Shown here: positions 1 through 7,997 of the stretch, piece after piece
Numbering within the stretch: position 1 is the stretch's first letter
Layout: each line of letters opens with the position of its first letter
From: an uncultured Eubacteriales bacterium
Lineage (GTDB): Bacteria > Bacillota > Clostridia > Oscillospirales > Oscillospiraceae
NCBI GenBank assembly: GCA_900549495.1
Contig: UROL01000046.1
Location: forward strand, 1 to 12,308
DNA: 12,308 nt
Direction of reading: 5' to 3'
Notes under the pieces: generated by a model
Database searches by the model: none
The model's input: the letters and a program-made list of their open reading frames with translations, nothing else
What the model was told of the DNA's origin: nothing
Program-made: the position numbers and the translations under genes

Positions 1-2
1 GG

Positions 3-21
3 AGATGTGTATAAGAGACAG
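3..21 (+). other. Tn5/Nextera mosaic-end adapter (sequencing artefact)
   Basis: The bases AGATGTGTATAAGAGACAG are exactly the 19-bp hyperactive Tn5 mosaic end used in Nextera library adapters. The two preceding bases, GG, fit the read-2 version of the adapter. It is therefore library adapter left at the contig end, not host DNA and not a mobile element. Bases 1-21 should be masked, and the reading frame of the adjacent res gene should not be extended through them. Confidence 0.96.
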
Positions 22-2210
22 ATATAGCTTTCCCGGCAAGAGATTCTTCCGACATCCAGCCAGCGGGAGAATTGTTTTTCCCGGTAGGCTTCTTCCAAAG
101 TCTTGAGCTTTTCCTGAATCTTGGCGGCATAGGTGGGAATTGCCGTCTCCATGGCGGCCAGTTCATCCTCGGTCATTCCCCCGACGATTCGGCGCACATA
201 ATCGTTGATTTCCGCCGCCGCATAACCGTTATTCCGGTTGATTTGCTTACAGAGCAGTTTGGTGCAGCTTTCAATCTTCTGCTCCGGCGGGAGCTGGGCC
301 AGACGGTTGCGGATATACTCACTCAATTCACTGTCAGCCCGCTTATATTTGGGAACAGCCTCTCCATTTTCGGCCAAATCCACACGATACATTTCTCCGG
401 TAGCCAGTTCAAAGTGTATTTGCGCATCCTGTCCAGCCAGTGAAAAGCCATCTGACAGATTTTCCGGTTCCAGCAGCTCATACTCTCCGCCGAACATATC
501 CGGGGTGTACCGAAGGAAAAACTGGGGAATCCGCAGTGCGGAGGCTTCATCTGCAAAGACGCTCTGCATCGCATTCTGTTTCAGCATATCTCCAAGCTCC
601 CCTCCTAAGAATCCATCATCCGGCCCATTGGCCACCGCAGTATAGCTTTCCGCCTGCTGTGTTGCCTCCTGCACCATGGCAGATACCGCTGTACCCTCAG
701 ATTCTGTGTTTTCCAAGGCCGTCCTGACTTCCTGCACGTTTACATCATCAAATGTATCCGTTTCCTCGGCTTGCGGTTCCATAGGGAGTGTTATTTGGGG
801 TACTTCCTGCCAGGCAGGAGTCTTAGGGATTTCCGCTGCCTCACCAAGTCGGTAATCCTTTCGGCTGAAACCAGCCTTATTCAGTCCGGCTATGATTTTT
901 TCCAACGTGTTGTGGAAATCCACAGAATTCGTCAGCACATAGGATGTATTCAGCAAGGGGGACTTATGCTCCATGGCATAGGGCTGGCGCAGAATCCGGC
1001 CCAAAATCTGCTCCACGTCCACGGTGGAGGTGCGGTTGGCAAGAGAAGCCAGAATATAGGCAAAGGGGCAGTCCCAGCCCTCTTTCAGCGCATTGATTGT
1101 GATGATATACCGGATTTTGCAATCCCGGCTCATTAAGTCCTTCCCTTTGAGGTCGTCCACATTGGAGGTTTTGACTGCAATTTCCTCTTCCGGGATGCCC
1201 ATATTCACAAGCATTGCCTTGACTTTGTCGAAGGTGTCGCTGTTGTCTCCGGTGCGGGGCTGGGCCTGGAACAGGACGATGGGGCGGATATACTTGCCGC
1301 CCGCCGCCTCTGCCGCAATTGCCTCTTTCTCAATACTGCCCCGAAGCTGGATGGCATCCTGAATCACACTTTGCCGGGTGGTGCGGTTGTACACAACCAC
1401 AGGGAGCTTGACCATATGCTCCCTTTTTAATTCCCGGGCATCCACATAGGAAATGATATTGCTGTTCTCCCGGGGAGTAGCCGTCAGGTCAAGCACAAAG
1501 GATGGATTCAGATTGTTCAGCATTTCCACGCTGAGCTTCGATTCCGCATTGTGGCTTTCGTCCACCACAACCACAGGCTCCAAATGCCGCAGCACCTGAA
1601 TCAGTGCGGTATCCGGCGTATCGGCAAGCAGAGCGTTCGTATCCTTGAAGAACTCCGCAAAACGGAACAGATTCCCATTTTCCTGATACACCTTGCGTAC
1701 ATCCCGGTTCCGGCTGTCAATGCGCAGGGAGCTATAGCTCATAATGCAAACCGTCAGCATCTCCCGCACGGTGTCCGGGGAGAAATTTTGCCCGGTCAGC
1801 AGCATTTCTTTTGTGTATACACCGACCCGTCCGGCAAAATCCTGATCCAGCCGCTGGCGGTAGGGATGGTTTACATCAGAAAGATTGCGGACGGTCTGGG
1901 TCAAAATGGAGTCGCTGGGCACCAGCCAGACCACCACCTGGGGTTTGCCGGTGGGCATGGCATCAAAAATACGCCGAATGGAGGCACAGGCCATAAAAGT
2001 CTTTCCGCCGCCGGTGGGCACTTTCATGCAAACGTGGGGCACGCACTGGATGGAATTATTATAGGACGGCACACCGCCCAACCCAACAGCCACATCCTTG
2101 GCAAACCAGTATTCCCGCCATGCGGAAAATAAATTTGGCCCCCGGTTCACGCAGACCATATAACTGGACAGGTCACGCATGACCTGCTTCTGATAGTTAT
2201 TCAGTTCCAT
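22..2210 (-). CDS. res: Type III restriction enzyme, Res subunit (3' end cut off by contig edge)
   Basis: This is the ATP-dependent translocase/endonuclease subunit of a type III restriction-modification system. With Mod it cuts DNA carrying unmethylated, suitably oriented sites. The frame stays open from the ATG at 2210 to the adapter, giving about 729 residues. Visible superfamily-2 helicase motifs are Walker A VPTGGGKT (64-71), DESH box (217-220), TATP (243-246), motif V EGWDCPFAYIL (377-387) and motif VI QILGRILRQP (401-410). Res proteins usually have about 900-1000 residues with the PD-(D/E)xK nuclease at the C-terminus, and that part lies beyond the edge, so nuclease integrity cannot be judged. 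The start is supported by GGAGGT six to seven bases upstream. The ribosome binding site sits right at the stop codon of the preceding ATPase gene (13-bp gap), so the two are probably translationally coupled. Sampled lines range from about 50 to 65% GC. Confidence 0.93.
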
Positions 2211-2223
2211 TGATGCACCTCCA

Positions 2224-3837
2224 TTATCTTGGAATTTCGGTAGGAAGATATGGAACGACCGCATTTATTATATCCCTTTGCTTGTCTCCGCGTAATAGCA
2301 CAATAATCAAGGGACAATACTCTTTATTGTCAATTCCAAAAAAGTGACCGATAGACGCAGAAATATTCTTGCAGTTAAAAACCTTTATGACCTCAGAATA
2401 GTCATCGTTTTGTAAGACAGTGGTAAATATCTGTTTCTGCTTAGCATGAATTGCATCGTAGTTTATCCCCCTCATGGTAGCGTCTAAACTAGCCTTTGCC
2501 TCCGTGTCATTTTTCTTTGAAATTTCTGCACTCGTAAGTTTGTACTTAATTTCTGCAACAGTAGCTTCACATACCTGCCTATTGATTTGATGAAAAAAAC
2601 GTTCTTGAATCACATATTTCTTCACTTCTTCAAAGACACGGTCTGGATTTTTAGCCATATGTGATGCAATATATCGAATTAGTTCTTCGCCGATAAAAAG
2701 GTTTTCAACTTCGGCCACCTTAATTGTATAGATATGATTTTCTTTGTATTTTTCTATTTCATAATCTGACCGGAAATCTCGGTCAATAATTCCATAAACC
2801 TCACAATCATGTAGTGACAAGTTATTGCGAAATGCCTTTGTGCGAGCAATAACCTGAGTACAGCTACCACAGGGAACAATATAGTAGTTCGGATAAAGTT
2901 CAGAATATAACTGGGTATCGAAACTGTTTCTCTCACCCTCGACAAATAATACATTCTTACGGCTTCCTAAGATGTCCAATAAAAGTTCTTCTGGCAAATC
3001 TTCAGTCTCAATTCTCTCAAACTTCCATCTGTTGCCGTCATATTCTTTAATCCAAATTTTATCTGCATTGGAATGCATGGCGGCGAACTGGGTGTCATGT
3101 GTGATGTAGATAAACAAGCAATCCGGGCGATAGTATTCCAGTGCCATCCACAAGCGATTCATTATCGAGCGGTGCAGATGAATTTCTGGTTCATCTACGA
3201 TGAGTATTCTATTCTCTGGAACACATAAAACTTGAGCCGCAAGGTATAACACAGCACGTTCACCATCACTCATTTGATTTGCAGAATACCTGACTGGCTC
3301 TCCACTTTTTTCAAAGGTTGCATAGAATTTGGAATCGTCAAGAATCAAATTTCTTTGTGGCAGAACTTCTTTCCAAATGCTTCGCAGTTTATCAAATACA
3401 GTGTGCGGAACACACGGTTTTGAGAGATTGCGTTCTTCAGCTTCCCTACACTGCTTTACAAAAAGGTCGTTCTCGTTATTCTTTAGTGCTATCAAAGCCG
3501 CAAGGACGTTTTCGAAGTCATCCACTAATTTAGTTGTATATTTACCCCGTTCCCATCTGAGAGCTTTATCTTTCCTTTCGACAAATCCCTTGTTATCGGT
3601 TCCGTAGAATACGAAATTTTCAGCCTGTGAATAGCTTTTCAGCGCTATGTCTTCATTAAAGTTCAGATTCCGTTGTGCGCCAATTCGATGAACATTCTCA
3701 GAATCTTGTTGCTCAATCCATGCACCAAGATGGCTCTTGCCAGAGCCATTTGCCCCGATAATAATAACGCAATTATTACTTGTTGCGTATTCCTGCTTCT
3801 GTCCCTGTTCGTCTGGAAGCCAGTATGTAAAAGTCAT
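2224..3837 (-). CDS. ABC-type ATPase with C-terminal TOPRIM-like (DUF4435-like) domain, PARIS/OLD-like, inside the type III R-M operon
   Basis: A 537-residue protein lying between mod and res. The N-terminal half is an SMC/ABC-like ATPase: Walker A GANGSGKS (28-35), signature-like QMSDGER (188-194), Walker B ILIVDEPEIHLH (211-222, catalytic E216) and switch histidine in YITHD (H247). The stretch between Walker A and the signature is short, with no long coiled coil. From about 294 follows a TOPRIM-like domain: VLFVEGE (E300), a conserved glycine/serine turn near 324-326, GIIDRDF (D352, D354) and EVENLF (E378). This pattern fits DUF4435, the family of PARIS AriB; OLD-family nucleases (GajA-like) are the alternative. 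Known family roles are anti-phage ATPase/nuclease effectors; the role here is inferred. The start has AAGGA five bases upstream. The gap to mod is 29 bp and to res 13 bp. Sampled lines are only about 35-42% GC, lower than the neighbours, suggesting separate acquisition. Confidence 0.85.
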   Translation of the reverse strand: MTFTYWLPDEQGQKQEYATSNNCVIIIGANGSGKSHLGAWIEQQDSENVHRIGAQRNLNFNEDIALKSYSQAENFVFYGTDNKGFVERKDKALRWERGKYTTKLVDDFENVLAALIALKNNENDLFVKQCREAEERNLSKPCVPHTVFDKLRSIWKEVLPQRNLILDDSKFYATFEKSGEPVRYSANQMSDGERAVLYLAAQVLCVPENRILIVDEPEIHLHRSIMNRLWMALEYYRPDCLFIYITHDTQFAAMHSNADKIWIKEYDGNRWKFERIETEDLPEELLLDILGSRKNVLFVEGERNSFDTQLYSELYPNYYIVPCGSCTQVIARTKAFRNNLSLHDCEVYGIIDRDFRSDYEIEKYKENHIYTIKVAEVENLFIGEELIRYIASHMAKNPDRVFEEVKKYVIQERFFHQINRQVCEATVAEIKYKLTSAEISKKNDTEAKASLDATMRGINYDAIHAKQKQIFTTVLQNDDYSEVIKVFNCKNISASIGHFFGIDNKEYCPLIIVLLRGDKQRDIINAVVPYLPTEIPR

Positions 3838-3866
3838 TGTATTCCTTCTTTCTCTTCACAGCTAAC

Positions 3867-5789
3867 TTACAGTTTTGTAATATCCCGGGGGATTTTCTTG
3901 AATGTAATGTGGTATTTTTCCAGTTCTGCTTCACTGAGTGTACACAGGTCGGCATAGATTACATAGGCATCCGCCTTTGTTTTGACACTGTGGAGGAACT
4001 GACGGTTCAGCGTTGTGATAGACTGCTTTTCATAGTAGAAATAGTAGGCGCTGTTTACATGAACACCCATCAGATACGGTTCTTCCGGGCAAGGCTCCGG
4101 CAATGGGGCTTTGGTGTCGGTGAAGTACACATATTCCCGGATTTTATCAACACCCACGTTCTCATTCAGAACGTCACCAATCATCAGCGGTTCGCCCAGC
4201 TCATAAAAGCTGAAATTGCCGCCGGTACCGGAAATTTGATCCGCCGCCTTAGTAACAGCGGTAACAATCAAGTGATCATTTTCAATCTTCGGGTTTTTAA
4301 CGGATGAATATTTTCCTTTAGCCGCTGCTACTATTTCTTTCGCTTCCTTGAGCATTTCTGCACCCTTGGAAAGATTTTTAACAGTGATTTCCTCATCATA
4401 CAAAACTTCTTCTCTATCTGCTGTATAGCCTGAAATTACTCTTTTCGCACGCTCCGCTGTAATGGTATCTACGTAATCCATCATTTCGACAAGAATAAAC
4501 TTACGGTGTCCACCGTCCGCTTTGTTCATATTAAGGACGGCATGGGCAGTAGTGCCGGAACCGGCAAAGGAATCGAGAATTAGTGTGTTTTTGTCTCCTG
4601 CGATTTGCAGAATACGTTCCACCAAGCGGGGCGGCTTTGGCGTGTTGAAAGTAGCTCTTCCATCGAAAATTGCTTTCACAATTTTTGCTGCTTCATCTGT
4701 ATGGCCTACCTCTGCATAAGGCCAGTAATTAGTAGGTGTTTTCCCTTCAACGCTATCTATATAGGTTTTTCTTCGGATACCGCCATTGCCTCCGTTAGTA
4801 AAATAGAAGCGAGGCCATTGTCCTCTTTGTAAAATTCTCTTAGCATTTTCTTTCGCTACATCCAATGGGTCTGAAAGCATAATCCCCATTACACCTTTGC
4901 GAACATCTTCGGTGGACACACCACATACCTCTGCTCTTTTTTCTGTATCATCAATTTCTCGCAATTCGTACTTCGTCCAGCCGTTCATGTATTCTAGCAT
5001 CGTATCTTGTTGATACCGCCAGTGTGCGCCATTATAGGGATATATCAAATCTCCTGTAAATGGGTGTTGGATTGCATAAACCATTCCTTGATGTGTAGCG
5101 GCATCGGCAGCAAAGGCATCGCTGCTTGTCCACGGCATAATATCGTTGTCTGGATTTTTGTATTTTGCATCCATCGCCGATGTGCGGGGAAGTTTATTCG
5201 GATTCCAACCAGGTTGCTTGCTATACACAACAAGGTGTTCGACCTCATTAACAATGCCTTTTGAATCATTTCGGGGGGAATAGGTACGCTGCCAGGAAAT
5301 ATTGGAAACGAAGCAGTTACTTCCGAAAATTTCATCACAAATCAGCTTGAGATTGGCATATTCCGCATCGTCAATGCTGATGAAAATAACGCCATCGTCC
5401 GCCAGCAGCTTTTGCAGCAGTTTCAACCGGGGGTATATCATGCACAACCATTTATCATGGCGGCTTAAATCTTCTCCCTCTTTTCCGACAACCTCACCCA
5501 ACCACTTCTTGATTTTCGGGTCGTTGACGTTATCGTTATAGACCCAGCCCTCTTCACCGGTGTTGTAGGGCGGATCAATATAAATGCACTTCACCCGCCC
5601 CTCATACCGGGGTAGCAGCGCTTTCAGGGCTTCCAGATTGTCCCCATGGATAATCATATTTTCGCTGCCGTTGTCGGCTTCCGTCTGTCCGTTTTCGTCA
5701 AAACTGTATTTTCGCTCCAATACCCGATAGGGCACTTCCAAGTGATGGTTGACGACCTTTTCTTTTCCAATCCATTCCAGTGTTGGCAT
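3867..5789 (-). CDS. mod: Type III DNA-methyltransferase, Mod subunit (beta-class N6-adenine MTase)
   Basis: This subunit recognises the target site and methylates adenine in one strand, protecting host DNA, and it guides Res. At 640 residues it has the usual Mod length. Motif order is that of beta-class N6-adenine methyltransferases: motif IV DPPY (72-75, followed by NTG) comes first, then the target-recognition region (about 165-400), then the S-adenosylmethionine motif FAGSGTT (408-414). A typical Mod stretch with HTDEA (363-367) and PKPPRLVERIL (384-394) precedes motif I. The start is fixed by an excellent AGGAGG (5803-5798) seven bases before the ATG. It is the first gene of a mod-ATPase-res operon. 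I see no simple-sequence repeat that would allow phase variation. The middle (roughly 4261-5340) is more AT-rich than both ends, consistent with exchange of the recognition domain. The recognition sequence cannot be read from the protein. Confidence 0.95.
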   Translation of the reverse strand: MPTLEWIGKEKVVNHHLEVPYRVLERKYSFDENGQTEADNGSENMIIHGDNLEALKALLPRYEGRVKCIYIDPPYNTGEEGWVYNDNVNDPKIKKWLGEVVGKEGEDLSRHDKWLCMIYPRLKLLQKLLADDGVIFISIDDAEYANLKLICDEIFGSNCFVSNISWQRTYSPRNDSKGIVNEVEHLVVYSKQPGWNPNKLPRTSAMDAKYKNPDNDIMPWTSSDAFAADAATHQGMVYAIQHPFTGDLIYPYNGAHWRYQQDTMLEYMNGWTKYELREIDDTEKRAEVCGVSTEDVRKGVMGIMLSDPLDVAKENAKRILQRGQWPRFYFTNGGNGGIRRKTYIDSVEGKTPTNYWPYAEVGHTDEAAKIVKAIFDGRATFNTPKPPRLVERILQIAGDKNTLILDSFAGSGTTAHAVLNMNKADGGHRKFILVEMMDYVDTITAERAKRVISGYTADREEVLYDEEITVKNLSKGAEMLKEAKEIVAAAKGKYSSVKNPKIENDHLIVTAVTKAADQISGTGGNFSFYELGEPLMIGDVLNENVGVDKIREYVYFTDTKAPLPEPCPEEPYLMGVHVNSAYYFYYEKQSITTLNRQFLHSVKTKADAYVIYADLCTLSEAELEKYHITFKKIPRDITKL

Positions 5790-5806
5790 TGCTTTGCCCT
5801 CCTAAA

Positions 5807-5826
5807 ATGCAGAATAGCCTCTGCAT
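5807..5826 (-). other. Short hairpin next to the mod ribosome binding site
   Basis: ATGCAGA and TCTGCAT form a perfect 7-bp stem with a 6-base loop. On the mod transcript it ends three bases before AGGAGG (5803-5798). It may affect ribosome access or mRNA stability. The stem is short and could be chance. Confidence 0.35.
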
Positions 5827-5953
5827 CTTTCTGTATTTCATGTTAAATATGCCATATTTCAGCAGCGATATCCTGCGATGCCGTGTTCCGTTTCAGGGGA
5901 CACCTGCGGACTCTCTGCGCAGCATGGCCCCCATTGGTAACTCATGTAAGCAT

Positions 5954-5967
5954 ATAAATATATTTAT
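5954..5967. promoter_or_regulatory. AT-rich perfect palindrome at the mod transcription start
   Basis: ATAAATATATTTAT is a perfect 14-bp palindrome lying just downstream of the mod -10 box, so it covers the predicted start of transcription (about 5966). This is a classic place for a repressor operator. AbrB-family proteins favour AT-rich DNA and a family member (spoVT) is encoded next door, but the link is inference. AT-rich palindromes also arise by chance. Confidence 0.4.
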
Positions 5968-5972
5968 GTATA

Positions 5973-6002
5973 AGTATAATGCACATCCGGTGGTACTGTC
6001 AA
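5973..6002 (-). promoter_or_regulatory. Sigma-A promoter of the mod-ATPase-res operon
   Basis: Reading the minus strand, the -35 is TTGACA (6002-5997, perfect), the spacer 18 bases and the -10 TATACT (5978-5973, five of six). Transcription should start near 5966, leaving a leader of about 177 bases before mod. I find no comparable promoter in front of the ATPase or res genes, which fits a single operon transcript. Confidence 0.75.
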
Positions 6003-6136
6003 CACGGACTTCACAACTTTCTGACAACTGCCCAGCGGCCCATGCCGGGCAAGCGCCCCCCAAAAAGCCTCGTTTGCGCTGCAAGTACACCATACATAAT
6101 TCCCCTTTTCCTGCAAATACTGCTACCGTGCAAATC

Positions 6137-6151
6137 AAGCGCTGAGCGCTT
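6137..6151. promoter_or_regulatory. Perfect inverted repeat upstream of spoVT Shine-Dalgarno
   Basis: AAGCGCT G AGCGCTT is a 15-bp perfect inverted repeat with a single central base, ending a few bases before AAAGGAG of spoVT. It could be an operator (possibly autoregulatory) or a hairpin in the leader that limits translation. No binding protein can be named from sequence. Confidence 0.4.
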
Positions 6152-6167
6152 CAAAGGAGAAGAGAGT

Positions 6168-6710
6168 ATGAAAGCAACAGGCATCGTCCGCCGGGTGGAT
6201 GATTTGGGCAGAATTGTCATTCCGAAGGAAATCAGAAGAACCCTGAGAATCCGAGAGGGGGACCCATTGGAAATCTATACGGAGAAGGACGGCGGGGTGA
6301 TTTTTCGGAAGTATTCACCCATGGGGGATTTGCAGGAATTTGCCTCACAGATGTGTCAGTCCATTGTGGCGGCGACGGGGCATATTGCGGCGGTGGCGGA
6401 TAGGGACAGCATCATTGCGCTACATGGGGCTCCGAAGCGGGATTTGATGGACAAGCCCAATTCGCCGGAGCTGGAGCGGCTCATGGAGCAGCGGAAGAAC
6501 TATCTGTACCAAAGCGGCGAGTCCCCCATCCGGGCATCTGACGGGGCGGAGAAATACCATCTGGGGGCGGCGGCGCCCATTCTCTCCCAGGGGGATTTGA
6601 TGGGGTGCGTGATGCTTCTGCTGGGCGAGGACGAGGCGCCCCTCCAGGACGCCCACCGCACACTGGCCCGGACGGCGGCCAGCTTTCTGGGGATGCAACT
6701 GGAAAGTTGA
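6168..6710 (+). CDS. spoVT: SpoVT/AbrB-family transcriptional regulator (stage V sporulation protein T)
   Basis: A 180-residue protein matching SpoVT in layout and length (B. subtilis SpoVT has 178). The N-terminal SpoVT-AbrB swapped-hairpin DNA-binding domain (about 1-50) shows TGIVRRVDDLGRIVIPKEIR, followed by LRIREGDPLEI. The rest (about 55-178) is the GAF-like sensory domain with hydrophobic stretches such as GHIAAVADRDSIIA and GAAAPILSQGDLMGCVMLLL. In Bacillus, SpoVT tunes late forespore genes and spore properties under sigma-G; that role is assumed here by family. The start is the ATG at 6168 with AAAGGAG upstream; the in-frame extension upstream lacks a ribosome binding site and family similarity. 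It is a single gene ending at a hairpin terminator, facing the metal exporter. Its closeness to the R-M promoter may be accidental. Confidence 0.92.
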   Translation: MKATGIVRRVDDLGRIVIPKEIRRTLRIREGDPLEIYTEKDGGVIFRKYSPMGDLQEFASQMCQSIVAATGHIAAVADRDSIIALHGAPKRDLMDKPNSPELERLMEQRKNYLYQSGESPIRASDGAEKYHLGAAAPILSQGDLMGCVMLLLGEDEAPLQDAHRTLARTAASFLGMQLES

Positions 6711-6717
6711 AAAGCAA

Positions 6718-6745
6718 GGGCGTGCTGCATTTTTGCGGCACGCCC
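6718..6745. terminator. Hairpin terminator between convergent spoVT and CDF genes
   Basis: GGGCGTGC pairs with GCACGCCC and the stem continues inward (one G-U) to a TTTT loop, giving about 12 pairs. On the minus strand it is followed by a T-rich stretch (TTGCTTTTC), so it fits best as the terminator of the exporter gene. It may also stop spoVT transcription. Confidence 0.75.
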
Positions 6746-6769
6746 AAGGTCATGTATGGGGGTATTTCC

Positions 6770-7960
6770 TTATAGCGAAGAATTTTCGCAGTCGGCAGGG
6801 CAATCCTCCTGGCGGTCGATATGGATTTCTACAGGAAGGGTGCAGCCCTTGCCGCGCAGCTGCGCCGTCATGGCCTGAATCAGCTGGTCATTGGTGGCGG
6901 GCAGCCCATAGGGTACGGCCAGGTCGAAGGAGAGCTTCTGGCTGCCCTGGTAGTCCAGAATCCGCAGGTCATGGATGGTGGCGGCGGGGTCCAGCTGGGC
7001 GGCGCAGGCCTTGACCAGGCGGCGGTAGTCGGCCCACTGGCCATCCTCGGGGATGGGGTCGTAATGGATGACCAGGTGGATGCCCATTTGGCGCATGGCC
7101 TCCTGCTCGATGTGGTCCAGCTGGTCGTGGGCATCCAGGGGCGGCTCGCTGGCATCCATCTCCGCATGGACGGTGGCGAACACATGGCCGGGGCCGTAGT
7201 CGTGAATCAGCAGGTCATGGACACCCAAAACCCGGGGATGGGACAAAATCAGGTGGGTCAGCTTTTCCACCGTCTGGGCATCCGCCTGGGCCCCCAGCAG
7301 GGGGGATACGGTGTCCTTGGCCAGGGAAACCCCGGACCACAGGATGAAAATTGCCACACCCATGCCCACGATTCCATCCAGCCGGATGTGCAGCAGGCTA
7401 TCCGCCAGGAAGCTGAGGAGCACGGCAGAGGTGGCGACGATATCGTTGCGGCTGTCCTGGCAGGTGGCCTCCAGGGTGGCGGAGCCAATCATTTTGCCCA
7501 GGCTCCGGTTGAAGCCCGCCATCCAGAGCTTGACCAGGATGGACACCAGAAGAATCGCCACCGTCAGCCAATCCACCGGGACGGACTGGGGGCTTAAAAT
7601 CTTCTGGAAGGAGGATTTGGCCAGCTCCGCTCCTGCCAGCAGCACCAGGGCAGCCACCACCACCCCGGATACATATTCGTAGCGGCCATGGCCGAAGGGG
7701 TGCTCCTCGTCCGCCGGGCGCTGGGCCATCCGGAAGCCCAGCAGCGTTACCACCGAGGAGGCTGAATCGGTAAGGTTATTGATGCCGTCGCCGGCAATGG
7801 CCACGGAGCCGGTGGCCAGACCGGCGGCAATTTTCAAAGCGGCCAGGAACACGTTGCACACTATGCCAACAGCCCCGGCCAGCTTGCCAATGGCGGCATG
7901 GGCAGTGGGAGAATGGGTGGATGCATCGGGGACGAACAGGCGCAATAGCAATTTTGTCAT
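6770..7960 (-). CDS. Cation diffusion facilitator (CDF) metal exporter under NiCo riboswitch control
   Basis: A 396-residue inner-membrane metal/proton antiporter of the CDF family. The family core is clear: TM1 near 25-50, TM2 with N61 and D65 as the metal site, the loop HPFGHGRYEY (87-96), and TM5 with D169 and D173 plus EATCQDSRND. The C-terminal cytoplasmic part appears doubled: one dimerisation domain (about 225-310, HDLLIHDYGPG) and a second similar one (about 315-390, HDLRILDYQGS). This makes it longer than the usual 300 residues. The ATG at 7960 is chosen for its GGAGG six bases upstream; an in-frame start 16 codons earlier lies in the riboswitch terminator. The leader riboswitch implies Co2+/Ni2+ export, whereas an N-D/D-D site is more often linked to Mn2+ exporters (MntE-like). 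Substrate is therefore likely Co/Ni but not certain. Confidence 0.92.
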   Translation of the reverse strand: MTKLLLRLFVPDASTHSPTAHAAIGKLAGAVGIVCNVFLAALKIAAGLATGSVAIAGDGINNLTDSASSVVTLLGFRMAQRPADEEHPFGHGRYEYVSGVVVAALVLLAGAELAKSSFQKILSPQSVPVDWLTVAILLVSILVKLWMAGFNRSLGKMIGSATLEATCQDSRNDIVATSAVLLSFLADSLLHIRLDGIVGMGVAIFILWSGVSLAKDTVSPLLGAQADAQTVEKLTHLILSHPRVLGVHDLLIHDYGPGHVFATVHAEMDASEPPLDAHDQLDHIEQEAMRQMGIHLVIHYDPIPEDGQWADYRRLVKACAAQLDPAATIHDLRILDYQGSQKLSFDLAVPYGLPATNDQLIQAMTAQLRGKGCTLPVEIHIDRQEDCPADCENSSL

Positions 7961-7997
7961 GGGAGACCTCCATTTGGGTGTGGCTTCCGGGGCATAT

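Larger units (their letters stand above)
5790..6167. other. Intergenic region between mod and spoVT
   Basis: These 378 bases between the divergent mod and spoVT start codons hold no convincing gene. Going rightwards they contain the mod Shine-Dalgarno, a small hairpin next to it, an AT-rich 14-bp palindrome, the mod promoter, and a GC-rich inverted repeat just before the spoVT Shine-Dalgarno. I do not find a clear sigma-A promoter for spoVT. A plus-strand TATAAT at 5975-5980 has no acceptable -35, and CATAAT at 6095-6100 has only weak upstream matches. Confidence 0.7.

Noticed and set aside
1..21. Tn5-like transposon end
   Set aside because: The sequence is the engineered mosaic end with adapter bases in front, at the very end of the contig; no transposase or second end is present.
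5975..5980. Plus-strand TATAAT as a promoter for spoVT
   Set aside because: No acceptable -35 at 16-18 bases upstream, and the box overlaps the better-supported minus-strand mod promoter.
6821..7597. A 258-codon plus-strand open frame opposite the CDF gene
   Set aside because: Antisense to a clear CDF family gene; composition (Gly/Gln/Val repeats) is that of a shadow frame and no ribosome binding site is seen.
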